This document shows, in pieces, positions 11,601 to 22,990 of a DNA stretch of 64,000 nt. The DNA comes from Scleroderma bovista (taxonomy: Eukaryota; Basidiomycota; Agaricomycetes; Boletales; Sclerodermataceae): positions 62,001 through 126,000 of the forward strand of contig JAYMGJ010000001.1 of the NCBI GenBank assembly GCA_037178675.1. Reading direction: 5' to 3'. Every line of letters begins with the position of its first letter. Positions within the stretch are counted from its first letter, which is position 1. The position numbers and the translations under genes are program-made. Under the pieces are notes generated by a model. That model saw only the letters and a program-made list of their open reading frames with translations, was not told where the DNA came from and did not search any database.

Positions 11601-13857
11601 TGGGTACAAAAGGCTATCATAACAGGGATGAGTGAGTTGGACGCCATGCGATCGGCAGAAGAGAACTTACTGGGTAGTTCCCAGATGGGACATGCAATGG
11701 AGGAAGCCATCGAGCACAAACTGGCCAGGTACTGCCCGACCGAAGGCGGTCAAGACAATGACGATCGGTTCTCGTGTGAGCAAACCGAAGGGGACATATA
11801 TTTGATCTGGGACTTTGCCGCACGGGTAACTATGTACATCTCACATGAACAACTAAAGTCAGGAGACTTCAACATTGTGGAATGGTATATGGAACGCCTA
11901 GAGGGCCCAGATGGGATAGAACTAAGCTATATGGACCTTCCGCAGGGTGAGGCCACTCACCTGGACGTCGAGTGTAACAAGGCCACCCCATCTGGTAGCG
12001 GCTATTCAGCCCTGGAACGAAATGCGGCGATCACGAAGGACACCACAAGAACAATCCCTAAACCTGTGGTTGTGGTTGTCCATGTCAATGAGCAACCAGC
12101 ACGTGCATTGGTTGACATGGGATCGCTAGCTGATTTTATGTCGCTGAATTTAGCAGAACAGCTGCAAGTGAAACGAGCTTGGCTAGAAAAACCATTACCA
12201 ATTCAATTGGCTGTGCAAGGCTCCCGATCAAAGGTAAACTTTGGCGTGAACGTCCGCTTCCAGTACCAGGGAACAGACTACCAGTGATATTTCAATGTGA
12301 TAAACTTGGGAAATTACGACATTATTTTGGGAACACCGTTCTTGTACCAACACCAGGCACTGGTGGGGCTAAATTCTTCGAGATTAATTATAGGATGCAA
12401 AGAACCTAAAGAAATGAGAGGACCACAGGTGTCAGTACTCGAGTCCCATGCCACCGAGGTATATGAAGAAAGTCTGGAGAAGGTCTGAAGGTACTTACAT
12501 GAGTTGGCTCAACCACTGTGTCCAGAAGGGGGAGCAACGGCGCTACCACCATTCCGCGCCATCAATCATTCGATTCCATTGATTGATGAGTCAAAAATCT
12601 ATCCGTGGCGACAATCAAAATGCCCTGAGGCTATGCGCGGACTGTGGAATGAAAAGAAGAATGCGTACCTCGAATCAGGACGTTGGAAAATCACCACGGC
12701 CCAAAATACCTGCCCCATGCTGTTAATCCCCAAGGCGGGGACACCCCCAAGGCTCCGAGTTGTGGTAGACCTACGAGAACGAAATAAAAACACTCGCAAA
12801 CTGTCATCGCCGATGCCGGATATGGAAGGAATCCTGAGGTGGGTAGCTAGAAAGCCATACAGATCAACCATTGACGGGCAAGACGCCTATGAACAAATAC
12901 GGGTGATAACAGAGCATATACCCCGCACAGCCGTAACCACACCCGACGGGAATATGGTCAGCTTGGTCGTCCAACAAGGCGATTGTAATGCACCTGCGAT
13001 GTACCAGGCACTCATGAATCACATATTTGGGATGTACATCGGAATCTTCATGGATGTGTACTTGGACGATATTATAATATATTCCGATACACTGGAAGAA
13101 CACGTGGAACATGTTACCATTATCTTGAACATTCTCAAGCGAGAAAAACTGTACCTAAGTGAGAAGAAGCTCCGCTTCCTATGTAAGGAAGTGAAGATAT
13201 TGGGACGCATTGTCACCAATGATGGTATTCGTATGGACCCAGAAAAGGTTGACGGTATTCTGAATTGGAAGGTACCGACAAACCGAACACTATGCAAGGG
13301 ATTTATAGGGTCAGTCGGGTACCTCGCGGACGACATATTTAAAGTACGAGTACCTTTGGGAGTCTTGTCCGAGGCATGCGCGGAGACCCGACCATTTCGT
13401 TGGAGCTATACGGAACAGCGAGCATTCGACACGATAAAACGATACATGTCCAATTGCGCGCCACACTCCTGTGTACCACTTGAATACGGGAGCGACCAGG
13501 ACCCCATATGGGTGATGACTGATGCATGTGGAAATGGAATTGGTGGTGTCATTGCCCAGGGAAAGGACTGGAAGAACGCCAAAGTGGCAGCATTCTACTC
13601 TGCAAAAATGTCTTCGGCACAACGAAATTACCCTGTGCACGAACAAGAATTATTAGCAGGTGTTGAAACAATGCTAAGACACCGTGACATACTGCAAGGC
13701 ATACCGTTTACATGGGTGACCGACCATAAAGGCCTAATCCACATCTTGGATCAAAAGGGACTCTCAGGTCGCCAAGCGCAATGGATGGAAAAACTGTCCG
13801 AATTTGACTTCAAAGTTAAGTACGTGGCAGGGGAAGAGAACATACTGCCAGACACGC
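8661..13857 (+). pseudogene. Gypsy-1 gag-pro-RT-RNase H polyprotein, eight in-frame TGA
   Basis: One reading frame runs from the ATG at 8661 to 13857. In order it holds a basic, Ser/Arg-rich N-terminal gag region (8661-10220), a capsid domain (10221-10750, with AFHRFITEGMAYVKDGK and VREVSGDPYRWRLE), a zinc knuckle CFICHKSGHFS*NC (about 11023-11066), an acidic linker, an aspartic protease (about 12100-12180, DMGS where DTGS is expected), a reverse transcriptase (catalytic YLDD near 13060) and an RNase H (TDACGNGIGG, HEQELLAG, TDHKG). TGA codons interrupt it at 9927, 10128, 10818, 11055, 11178, 11526, 12285 and 12486, with no TAA or TAG. The frame ends where the LTR of Gypsy-2 begins, just after LPDTL. 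It cannot give an intact polyprotein. Confidence 0.9.
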
Positions 13858-14370
13858 TGTGCGCCTAAGTGAGGGAAGAGGTCAGAACAACCAACAACCA
13901 ACACCAAATGACAGCAATATGCGAGTGGTGGTCTTCCTTTGCGTTTCTGGTATTTAATGTCCTCAGGGGGATGTGCTGCACGCCTTCAGGCAGGATGCAG
14001 GAGGGAAGGGAAGAGCTTCTGATGGGGAATAGATGCGACTGGGGATGGTATTGACTCCTCTTCAGCCTACCACAGTGGTTAGGAAGAGTCCTGGGATAGA
14101 AAAGCGATGATAGATTGATGACAGGGGTGTAACAGCAGTGATGGAGCAGAGGGGAAGCAAGGGGACAGTTCCTGCTTCAAGAATGCGATGGACAGTGATG
14201 GGATAGAGTGGACAGTGATGCTAGACTGCGCTTCAGCCTAGAGAAATGATCAGATACAAGATATATCTGATAAACAGCAATATAGGAGCTTTAGGCCAGC
14301 ACTGAGTGACCTACAAGTCCAAAGACAGAGATAGAGCTTATAGACAGTGAGGGAGAGTGAATGTGGTCGC

Positions 14371-14376
14371 TTTATT
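14371..14376 (-). terminator. Poly(A) signal of LTR copy A
   Basis: AATAAA on the - strand about 42 nt downstream of the TATA box, inside the conserved block CCCCTCAATAAAGCGACCAC. Confidence 0.55.
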
Positions 14377-14417
14377 GAGGGGGAAGCAGACACTTCCTTG
14401 CAGCCTTTGGCTGCTGG

Positions 14418-14425
14418 TTTATATA
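14418..14425 (-). promoter_or_regulatory. TATA box of LTR copy A
   Basis: TATATAAA on the - strand, upstream of the AATAAA at 14376-14371. The pair is conserved in copies C and D and is the likely promoter/R-region core. Confidence 0.6.
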
Positions 14426-16330
14426 CAGGAGGGGCTGTGGCCCTGTAAGCACAAATGACTAAGTGCTTGGTAAGAGATTGGTAAGAAATTGGTAAGCGAT
14501 TGATAAGCAGTGTAATCAGGCTGAGTCATCAATGGGGAGAGCCTGAACAAGCTGCTGAGCCAAGGGAAAGAGCAAAAACATAGGTAAAAAGGGGTGTATA
14601 ACCAAGAATATGGAAAAATCATTGCATGGGGCCCGAAAGAGAGGGGGGGAAAGCATGGGATGAGTAGATCGAAGCTAAATGAGCATATGCGATGACATAA
14701 TGCATATGAATCATAGGGGCATGAGTCATGAATTGATAAGCAGCATGATAAGCATGATTTGAAGGATGATTGGTAAGTGATTGGTAAGGGGAGTAATGGG
14801 GATTAGTAATGCCAAGAGGGGATGAATAATGCGCAGCAGAGTGAGTCAGAGTGAGCCAGAGTGACTCTGTGTGACTCAGAAAGAAGGGATGCACAACCTA
14901 TGATTTATTGAACTTTAGATCTGGAGATGAGCTTCTGAAGCAGTGCCACTGATGGGAGTGGCTGGGGGATAATAAGAGAATTGATCCGACCAGAAGAGCA
15001 GTGTCAGGGGGCCTGGAATGACAAGTAGAGTCACAGCTGGTCACAGAGTGTCACAAATCCCTTGGATTGAGCTTCTGTAGAGCAAAAACGCGAAATTTGG
15101 TGCTCCCGAAGTGCAGTCTTCCCTTGAGCAGTAAGGGGAAGGTTCTGTACTCTATTAGGGCTCCTAAGAAGGGTTCTAGAGCACTGTTTCATTCGTGTTT
15201 GTTGCGGGATAGCAGGGAAGAGAATCGCAAGTAGCGGATTCGACGTGTCCAGGGAAGCGAGATGAATGATAGAGGGAGATGGATGTGACAGTACTCTGAG
15301 ATGAAAGGACCATATGCAGAGGACTCAGGAGACACAGAGACGACCAGGTATGAATTTTCAAGTCTAACGATAGACTTGAGATGACCAAAGTATGTGCGCG
15401 ACGCAGGACTGACGAGGAGAACGCGCTGACCGAGAACGAGAGGGACTGAGGGAGAAGGCTGGGAAGATATGTACCAGACAGTACACAGGAGCTCAGGGAG
15501 AGGCTGTCCCAAGAGCAGGACATAGTTGAGGTCTGCTGCAATAGCAGAGAAACGTTCCAGAGAAAATGCGGACTCCATAGTGAGTGATGAAGTGGGTGTC
15601 TAGATTGCGGGTGGAATATCTCCGTGGGAAATGAACGGATTTACGTCGGAACTTGACAGGCAGATAGACCATGGTCTAGGCTCCATGATGGTATAGTCAC
15701 ATGATTGATAGCTTCAAAAATGGCGGAGCTATTCAAAATATCGGAATGCCGGCACTGGGCGCCTAAATTTGACATTTGGGCGCTAAAAATGATTCTTCCT
15801 TTTCTCCTTTGTTTCTCTATCGTTTCTTCTGCTTCTTTGGTTGTTCTGGTATGGGAGTTGGACTGCAGTAGGTTGCATTCCTCTCTCATACTGAAATGAT
15901 CACCAATCCTTGGATTCTTCTGCTTCTTGGCGGTTCTTGTGCGAGGGATGACTGCCAGACAATGGCATTCATCTCTCGCTCCAGGATAGTCATTCTTGTG
16001 CGATAGATGGCTATGACAAGCTTGTATTCATCCTTCGCATAAGGATAGTCATGACTTTGCGTGATATGGATAGCGAGGGCTGTCTGTATCCCTCAAGTCG
16101 GGACAATCTTTCAACAGATCTTGGGTGTGCATTCTTTGCATTAGTTTCATCGGCTAACTTTCTCCATGTCCACAGTACCAAACACGTTTGGTGCGTGACA
16201 TCCACGGGCAACATGAAATACAATCGTCCCCGATTGTGAACATAGGGGGGGGCATGAAAAAAAAGATGGAAGGCATAGATGGGGCAGGCATAGAAAAGGG
16301 GATGCATGGGGGGATGACCAGATGTGCACG

Positions 16331-19300
16331 TCATTGTGAGTCATCTGAGTCATATTGGATTTCTTCATCGTCTGAACTTTCTTCATCAGAGTTATCCATA
16401 GTAGTAGTTGGAGATGATGGGAGATGGCGGGCATAGTATGGGATGAGTCGGAAAGCAGCCACACCTCGAGCTGAGATGGTGCCATCCATTTCCTTTAGAA
16501 CGTATGACCCTCCTTGGGTACGACGAACAACTTCATAAGGACCAAGGTATCGAGGCTTGGATTTCCGATCCAGCTCTTTCTCAACCTGGCTGTTGCGTAC
16601 AAGGACAAGGTCTCCAGGTTTATAGGATGTTTTCATGAGTCGCCTAGTATACTTCTTTTCAAATTGTGCTTTGGAACGTAGTCGAGACTTGTACAATGTG
16701 TTGAATGCAGCATCAATATCATTGGGTCTTTTCTCCAGTTGGCGAATGCGCAAAGCAAGGAGATGCTGGGAAGTCATTCCTGAGTAAAAACCTTCCACAA
16801 GGTGGGTGGCTTCAAACAGATCGAATGGGAGAATGGGATCGAGTCCATGAAGGAGATAGAATGGGCTAAACCCAGTAGAGCGGCGGGTAATGACTTTGTC
16901 GGCAAAGAAGGCATGATGGACCTTGGTAGGCCAGAGGTTGATATCACCATCACAAGATTTGATGATGGCTTCACGAATGATGAAGTGTCCCCGCTCTACA
17001 ACTCCATTGGCTTTGGAATTATAGGGGGAAATGCGAATATGGGGGATGGAATAGCATTGCATGAGTTTCTCAAATGCACCCTTGACTTCACTGCCATTGT
17101 CAGTGACAATCTGGGCAATGACTCCATAGCGGCAAATGATTTCTTCCCAAAAGAATTTGGCAAGGCTCTCTGCATTGGCATGTCTGAGAGCACGACCTTC
17201 AGCAGCTAGCGAGAGATCATCTCGAGCTGCCACAAGATAGCGGTATCCATGAGCCTTGGGCATGAGCATAACGTCGACATAGATCTTCATGAAAAGACGT
17301 GGAGATGGGGAAACAGTGAGAGGGACTTCTGCCTTGCGAGTGCTACGAATCTGACACTCATGGCAAGAGCGAACGTGATGGGTGACATCTTGGTACATTT
17401 GCGGCCAATAGAACCGTTGTCGAATGGCCTGAAAAACTCCATATACTCCACAATGGCCAAGCTGCTCATGAGCTTGATTGAGGATCTGAGCACGTAAGTC
17501 TGGATCAAAGATGACTTTGACAGGAGGTCGGGGTCCACGACGTTTGAATAGTTGACCTGAATGAATGAAAAACTGGAGAGAACGCCTAACAAAGCGTTTA
17601 TGGGCAGTGTTGGAGGGGAATGGAGGGAGTTGAGTGGTTTCAAGGAAGTGGAGAATGCGGCGTAACATGGTATCTTGAGAGGTATTGTCGGAAGAGAATG
17701 ATGGGAGCGTCATAGAGTCGTAAGGAAGGGGATGATCATGGGAAAAGAGCAGGATATCTTCAAGCCATTGATCTGCTTCATCGGCATCTCTTTCACCTTC
17801 TTCTATTTCTTCTTCAGTTGGTTGACGTCTTGAAAGTGCATCGGGTCCTTGGTGACGAGTGGCTGGAACGTGAATAAGTTTGAAGTCAAATAAAAGTATA
17901 CCTTCGATCCAGCGGTTGATGGTAGCGTTAGGTTGGAGATCTGGATCGTTAAGCATACCCTTAATGTACTTGGCGTCAACTTCAACATGCAGGGTCTTGA
18001 CTCCATAGAGAAAGAGACGGTAATGACGAAGTGCGCGGAACAGACCATACAGCTCAAGTTTGGGCTGGCTGTAGCGAGATTCACGCTCGTTGATTGGGAG
18101 AGAGCCGTAATGAGCAGGACATTTGCGACCAGATTCATCATACTGAGACAGGATGAATCCAATAGCGATATAGCTAGTGTCAACTGAGAGAACGACTGGG
18201 AGATCTGATGAGTAGTCAATGGGATGAAGGGAGGGAGTGGAAGTGATAGCGGTCTTCAAGGCATTGAAAGCGTCTTGCTGGGGGGTGTCCCAGATGAAAG
18301 GAGTGTCTTTGCGATAGAGGTCGACGAGAGGACGAGCAAGAAGGGAGTAGTTTGTGATCCAGATGCGGACAGTACCACAGAGACCTAGAAAAGAACGTAC
18401 ATCCTTCGGCGTTGCAAGGGGAGGCCAATCTAAGATCTTCTGGACCTTGCTATGGTCGGGCGAGCGACCATCAGGATGGCATTCTTGGCCAAGAATCAAA
18501 ACACGAGGTTGGCAGACCTGCGTCTTTGGACCAGAGAACGTTCCGCCTGCATGCGCAAAGCGATGCATAATCCGGTGCACATCTACAGCATGTTCCCAAA
18601 TGAAGCGACGAATCCCTGGGTTGGCTGGCAGGGTTTCGGCATTGCCATTGGCGTCGTCATAGCGTGTTGCAGGGCCTTTGATGGGAAGATCGTCGATGAA
18701 TACGTTGGCAGTATGGGGGATCTCATCTTGTAAGATGAAACTAGTACAGTTTTGGAATTCGGAAGGCGAATTGGTGTAGCCTTGTGGCATGGCGGTATGC
18801 CGTAAGAGACCGAGGGGAGTCATGAATGAGGTGAGATCTCAGCTATCTGGATGCAGTTGGCGGGCATCAAATCCAGAAAAGAGATCAAAGACGGTGTAAC
18901 ATTGCCGACCGGCGAATGGCTCAACAAAGTCATCCAAAATGGGTGGAACTCCGGCATCTCTGATTGTAACCTTATTGAGAGGCTGCAGATCATGGACAAT
19001 CCGGATCTTTCCATTCTTCTTCATAACACAGAACCACTTGGAGCGATATGATGATTGCACAGGTTCATAGAGTCCGGCTGCGATCTTGTCTCTGAGCAGC
19101 TGGATAACACGTTCACGAATGCCAGGAGGGATGGGTATGTTGTGGTACTCCCATGGTTCATGGGGCAGGACCGGGATGATGTAAGGGGAGAAGTAGTCTG
19201 AGCGAAAATTGCCGCGTTCCGATTCGTCGAACGCTAGCGCCGCTTCATTAAGCTTCATGACATGTGCAAAAAGTTTTTCTTCTTCTGGCCAGAGGAAACC

Positions 19301-20065
19301 ATCAGGGTTTAGTTTCATTAAAGCCAGGCGCTCCTTGGTAAGCTTCTTCGTGGGAATGAAGTCGGGTGGCAGGGGAGTGAGTGGTGTGAGTGAGTCGAGG
19401 GGATTTTCGGGGAATTGACGATGAACACGGGCGTCTTCTGGATAGCGACCGGGAACCGGTTTGACTTTCCGATCCACACGTTTGTAAGCGCCAAGGCACC
19501 ATTGGCCTAGTTCATCATCAAAGTCCTCGGAGTTTACATAGAATACACGTTGGAAGTGTAACATGTAACAAAAATCTTCAAGAGAGTAGTAGAGCTGGGG
19601 TATATTTGAGTCATCTCGGACTGAACTGGGATAGGGTGAGGTTGGGAGATTCAATGGAGAGGAAAGGGGCAAATTCTGTACATAGAGGACATCAGTAGAC
19701 AAAAGCAGAGAAGTATCAGTCAGCATAGATGGTAGTACAGGCATTGTACTAGTAGACAAAATCTGGGGAGATAGGAGTTTTACGACTTCTCGGTCCAAGT
19801 GAGTAAACAAAGCAGCAATAGAAGTACAGGAATAGCCAAGAAGGCTGGGCATAGACAAAGGAAACATTTGTGGAACTGAATGCAGATGTTCTTGATCAAA
19901 GAAACAAATCTTCAAGAAAGGATAGATCCCGCTCTGGATCAATACCAGAAGGGAGTGTCTGAAAGGATGTAGCCTCAGGGGACAAGGGTTCACCACTGAT
20001 ACAGGTGATAGTCTTGAACGGGGCAGGACAAGGGTCTTGAGTAGCATGGGTAACAGCTGATGCAA
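16331..20065 (-). pseudogene. Gypsy-2 pol: RT, RNase H, integrase; one internal TGA
   Basis: The frame opens near 20065, overlaps the end of gag-pro by about 170 nt, and lies +1 (or -2) to it. RT motifs include FCVMKKNGKIRIVHDLQPLN, FDLFSGFDARQL, AMPQGYTNSPSEFQ and the catalytic FIDD (near 18690). RNase H has VDTSYIAIG and a later VEVDAK. The integrase has a zinc-binding HEQLGH...CHEC (about 17470-17370) and D, D and E catalytic residues (VDVMLMPK, VTDNGSE, GVVERG). A single in-frame TGA at 18839-18841 cuts the frame between HPDS and DLTSF, inside the RT core; CGA (Arg) is the likely ancestor. The frame is otherwise open for about 3.7 kb. Confidence 0.9.
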
Positions 20066-22990
20066 GTAGCTGAAGACCAGAGACAGGGGGATTGGGAGAT
20101 TCTAAGGATGGAGGGAGTGATGAAGGAGTAGTCTGTTCTTCATCATCCACAGAGGACATGGGAGTAGGAGGAGGAGTGGGAATAGCAGAGTCAGAAGAGA
20201 ATGAGCAGTTGACATTTGCATTTGACTTCCAGAATGGAATGGGTGTGAAGGACAACAGAGGAGAATCAGGATCATCACTGATCTCATCAGCTGGATCAGG
20301 AGTCATAGCAGCGGGAGTTGAGAGGGGATAAAATCGGGTAAAGGCAGTTCCAATCTGAGTGACACAACCAGAGTGGGTGTCTGTAGTTTCATCTTTGGAG
20401 ACAGCCAAGGAAGTATGCAGAATGAGATAGTCCTGATAACAATTTCCCAATGTATCAACACCATCTTGAGAAGGAAGAGCATAGCAGCTTTCAAGACAAG
20501 GGCCTGAAAGATCCACAATTTGACAAACAGATAACATTGATCGATCATCAATGGGGAGATGTTCTTGCTCATGGATTCTGGCACAAATGCGGGCAATGAC
20601 AGGGTGCTCTTCAACAGCTGCAGAAGTACCACCAGAAAATTCAATCTCTTCAATAATGCTTTGAAGGACTTCATCTGGGGTGGGACTAGGATTGGGGGAA
20701 GTGACAGCAGCTTCAGAAGGAATAGGTGGTGGTGATGGTGGATTGGGGATGAATGGGGGAGATTCAGCATTGTGAGCCAGCAATTGAGGAGGTGACAGAA
20801 GAGTAGGACTTGGAGGAGAGACTTGGAGATTGGGAATCATAGGCACCATAGATGCAAAATTCACAGATGAAGAGGGGTTGGGATAAGGAGGGGGTTCTTC
20901 ATTGCTGGCTGGAATAGAGGAGTCTTGTGCTTGATTTGCAGGATCTTCAGTGTCAAAGTTGTCAAATTGAGCATTCAGAAGGATCAGAAGGCTAAGCATA
21001 GAGCGTCGCTCTTCTTCACGAATCTGAGCACAGAGAAAAGCAATGGCAGGGTGAAGTGGTTCCATGACACTATCTCCAACAGCATGAATATGCTCAGCAA
21101 CAACCTGAAGAGCTTCATCTAGAGTTGGTTGTGGATTGTTGGAAGAAGTGCTGGCAGGCACAGGTGGAGAATTGATTGAAGATGCAATAGGATGTGATGA
21201 CAGTGGGCCAAGAACTGATGAGGGAGGTGAAGCATTGCAAGCTGGCAAACCAGGAGGTGATGAATGAGGTGAGACAGAGGATGCCTTTTCTTCTTCAGCC
21301 TTTCCATCTGGCTCATGCATAGCCAATAGTCCAGTTCCAGAATGATTGGCAGAGTGCGCATCCATTGCACACATCTCCAAGGGATGATCAGTGTTGGCTC
21401 CAAAGACAATATATGTACCAGAGTCTTTCTCAACAATGCTGACAGCATTTCCATGGGCCCAGGGACGACCAAGTAGAAGATCAAATCCAGAGTGATTGTC
21501 AGGAGAGACATAGAGATTGGTCCAGGTCTGGGCAACACCACAGAATAAAGGAACATTCTCGATAAGACCAGTGAGCTGAGAGAGACCACCATTAGCATCT
21601 CTCATGCGCAAAGTCTGGGAGGTATCGATGGGCATCTTGATGACAGATTTAGCAATGCTGGCCTTGACAACATTAAGAGTAGATCCTGAGTCGATGACTG
21701 CCTTGACTGGAATCTTATTGCAGAGAAGATTGATGGTGATGAGAGGACTGGTAGTGAGACAAATGTAGGAAGCAGCAGGGGGGATTCCTTCAACTGTCCT
21801 GACATAGGGAATGGCTTGTCTCTTAGTCTTGATAATGTCCTGGAAGTATTGGGAGATTTCCTTTGATGATCCAATAGCTTCTCCAACAGACATGGTGAGA
21901 GGAGTAGCCAAGATGCGATCCACAAGACCCTTAATGCTGGTGTTCTGAGAGAGGGAGGAGGACATGGTAGCAGGAGGCCTAGTCTTCTTCTTCTCAGTAG
22001 ACTCAACAACAGGGTTCGAAGATTTGACAGGAAGAGTATCATCTTGCATGATAGCATCATCATTTGCACCATCAAAGACATAGGGATGAACCTCGATGGG
22101 CACTGGCACAGGAATAGATGTGGGGATTGGCTTTGGCAGGGGTATAGGAGTGGCAGCAGGGGCTTTATTCTCCTTTCCCTTGCCTTTTCCATAAGGAGGA
22201 ATCATGACACCTTCAAATGCAGCTTTCCTTTTCTCCTTGGTAACTTTAGGAACACGATCGACAGTGGCAATGAGAGGTTCTTCTTCTTCAAGCTCATAGA
22301 TTCTGGCTTGAAGGTCTTCTTCATCATGGGTAATGAAGCGCACATTGTTAGCAGCTCTAGCAGCAGCAGCATGACGCTCATATGCTTGCAGCATAGTCTC
22401 TTCTCCATTCCTGAGAAGTCTTTGACCATTTGGGAGAGTAATTCTGCGTGTTTCATCTCTGGCAAGTGATCCTTTTGATACAAGATCATTGATGACTTCA
22501 CATCTGTTGAGACCATGTCCCTCCACACCACATCCATAGCAGGTGATGGGAGGACGAACAGGAGGACGAGTGGGATGAGTAGGAGTGGTCACAGTAGTTG
22601 GTGCGGGAGTAGGGGCTTGGGTAGGAATGACAGGACGAGGGAAGACTTTGCTGATATCAGGGTCAAGCTTTATGGCATGGAAGTAGTAGATGGCATAGTT
22701 TGGATCAGAGAGGGTCATGCGGGACAGCTTGTGAACAAGTGTCTCAACATCATCTTTCTCCTTTGCGATTACTCTCTCCTGATCCAAAGCTCTGAGATTG
22801 GCCCTGGCATCTGGAGAGGAGAGTAGTGGACGAATAGGATCATCTCTGGAGTCACGGTGATCAGAGATAGATGCATTTTTCCAAGGTTCCAAGGGTGACT
22901 TCATTCCAAGAAACTCCTTTTCTTCCAGGTCAAACCTGTCACGGCGGAGGAGTTCTTCTGCTACCTTGCAGACATCTGCATAGGGATAGG
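19896..22990 (-). pseudogene. Gypsy-2 gag-protease, N-terminus missing
   Basis: A long open frame of about 1,030 codons of element sequence. It begins abruptly at PYPYADVCKVAEELLRRD, so the gag start is lost. After a charged gag segment it has a zinc knuckle CYGCGVEGHGLNRC (CX2CX4HX4C, about 22550-22510), long Pro/Ser-rich linkers, an aspartic protease with AVIDSGST (about 21710) and LLLGRPWAHG (about 21470), and a very long acidic Pro/Ser tail. The frame continues upstream to 23078 only because the antisense of Gypsy-1 happens to be open; those codons are not gag. Gag and protease share one frame and pol needs a +1 shift, probably within the 20065-19896 overlap. Confidence 0.8.

Larger units (their letters stand above)
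13858..16200 (-). repeat. Long LTR (2343 bp) of the Gypsy-2 family, copy A
   Basis: On the - strand it begins TGTCACGCACC at 16200 and ends GGCGCACA at 13858, giving TG...CA ends. It has a TATATAAA and an AATAAA in the expected order. The outer end carries a near-palindrome (ACCAAAC, two bases, GTTTGGT). Related copies lie at 41965-44054, 46299-63500 (split) and 59463-61802. Short open frames inside it are shared by the copies but resemble nothing known. Confidence 0.85.
13858..22990 (-). mobile_element. Gypsy-2: 5'-truncated LTR retrotransposon nested in Gypsy-1
   Basis: The element is read on the - strand: gag-protease (from about 22990 down), pol (20065-16331), about 130 nt of untranslated sequence, then a 3' LTR (16200-13858). 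No 5' LTR or primer-binding site is present at the 23.0-kb side, where gag sequence meets Gypsy-1 sequence directly. No target duplication can be matched between the two ends, in keeping with truncation or a deletion at the junction. The internal part is fairly intact, with one nonsense codon seen in pol, so it is younger than Gypsy-1. Confidence 0.85.

Noticed and set aside
15176..15578. Open frames of about 120-130 codons inside the 2.34-kb LTR, also at 43130-43522, 46956-47321 and 60780-61290
   Set aside because: They are parts of the same LTR in four copies, overlap each other in different frames and resemble no protein. Listed as an open question only.
13858..16200. Copy A as a solo LTR inserted in Gypsy-1
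   Set aside because: No target duplication at its two ends, and it lies next to Gypsy-2 pol in the correct orientation to be its 3' LTR.
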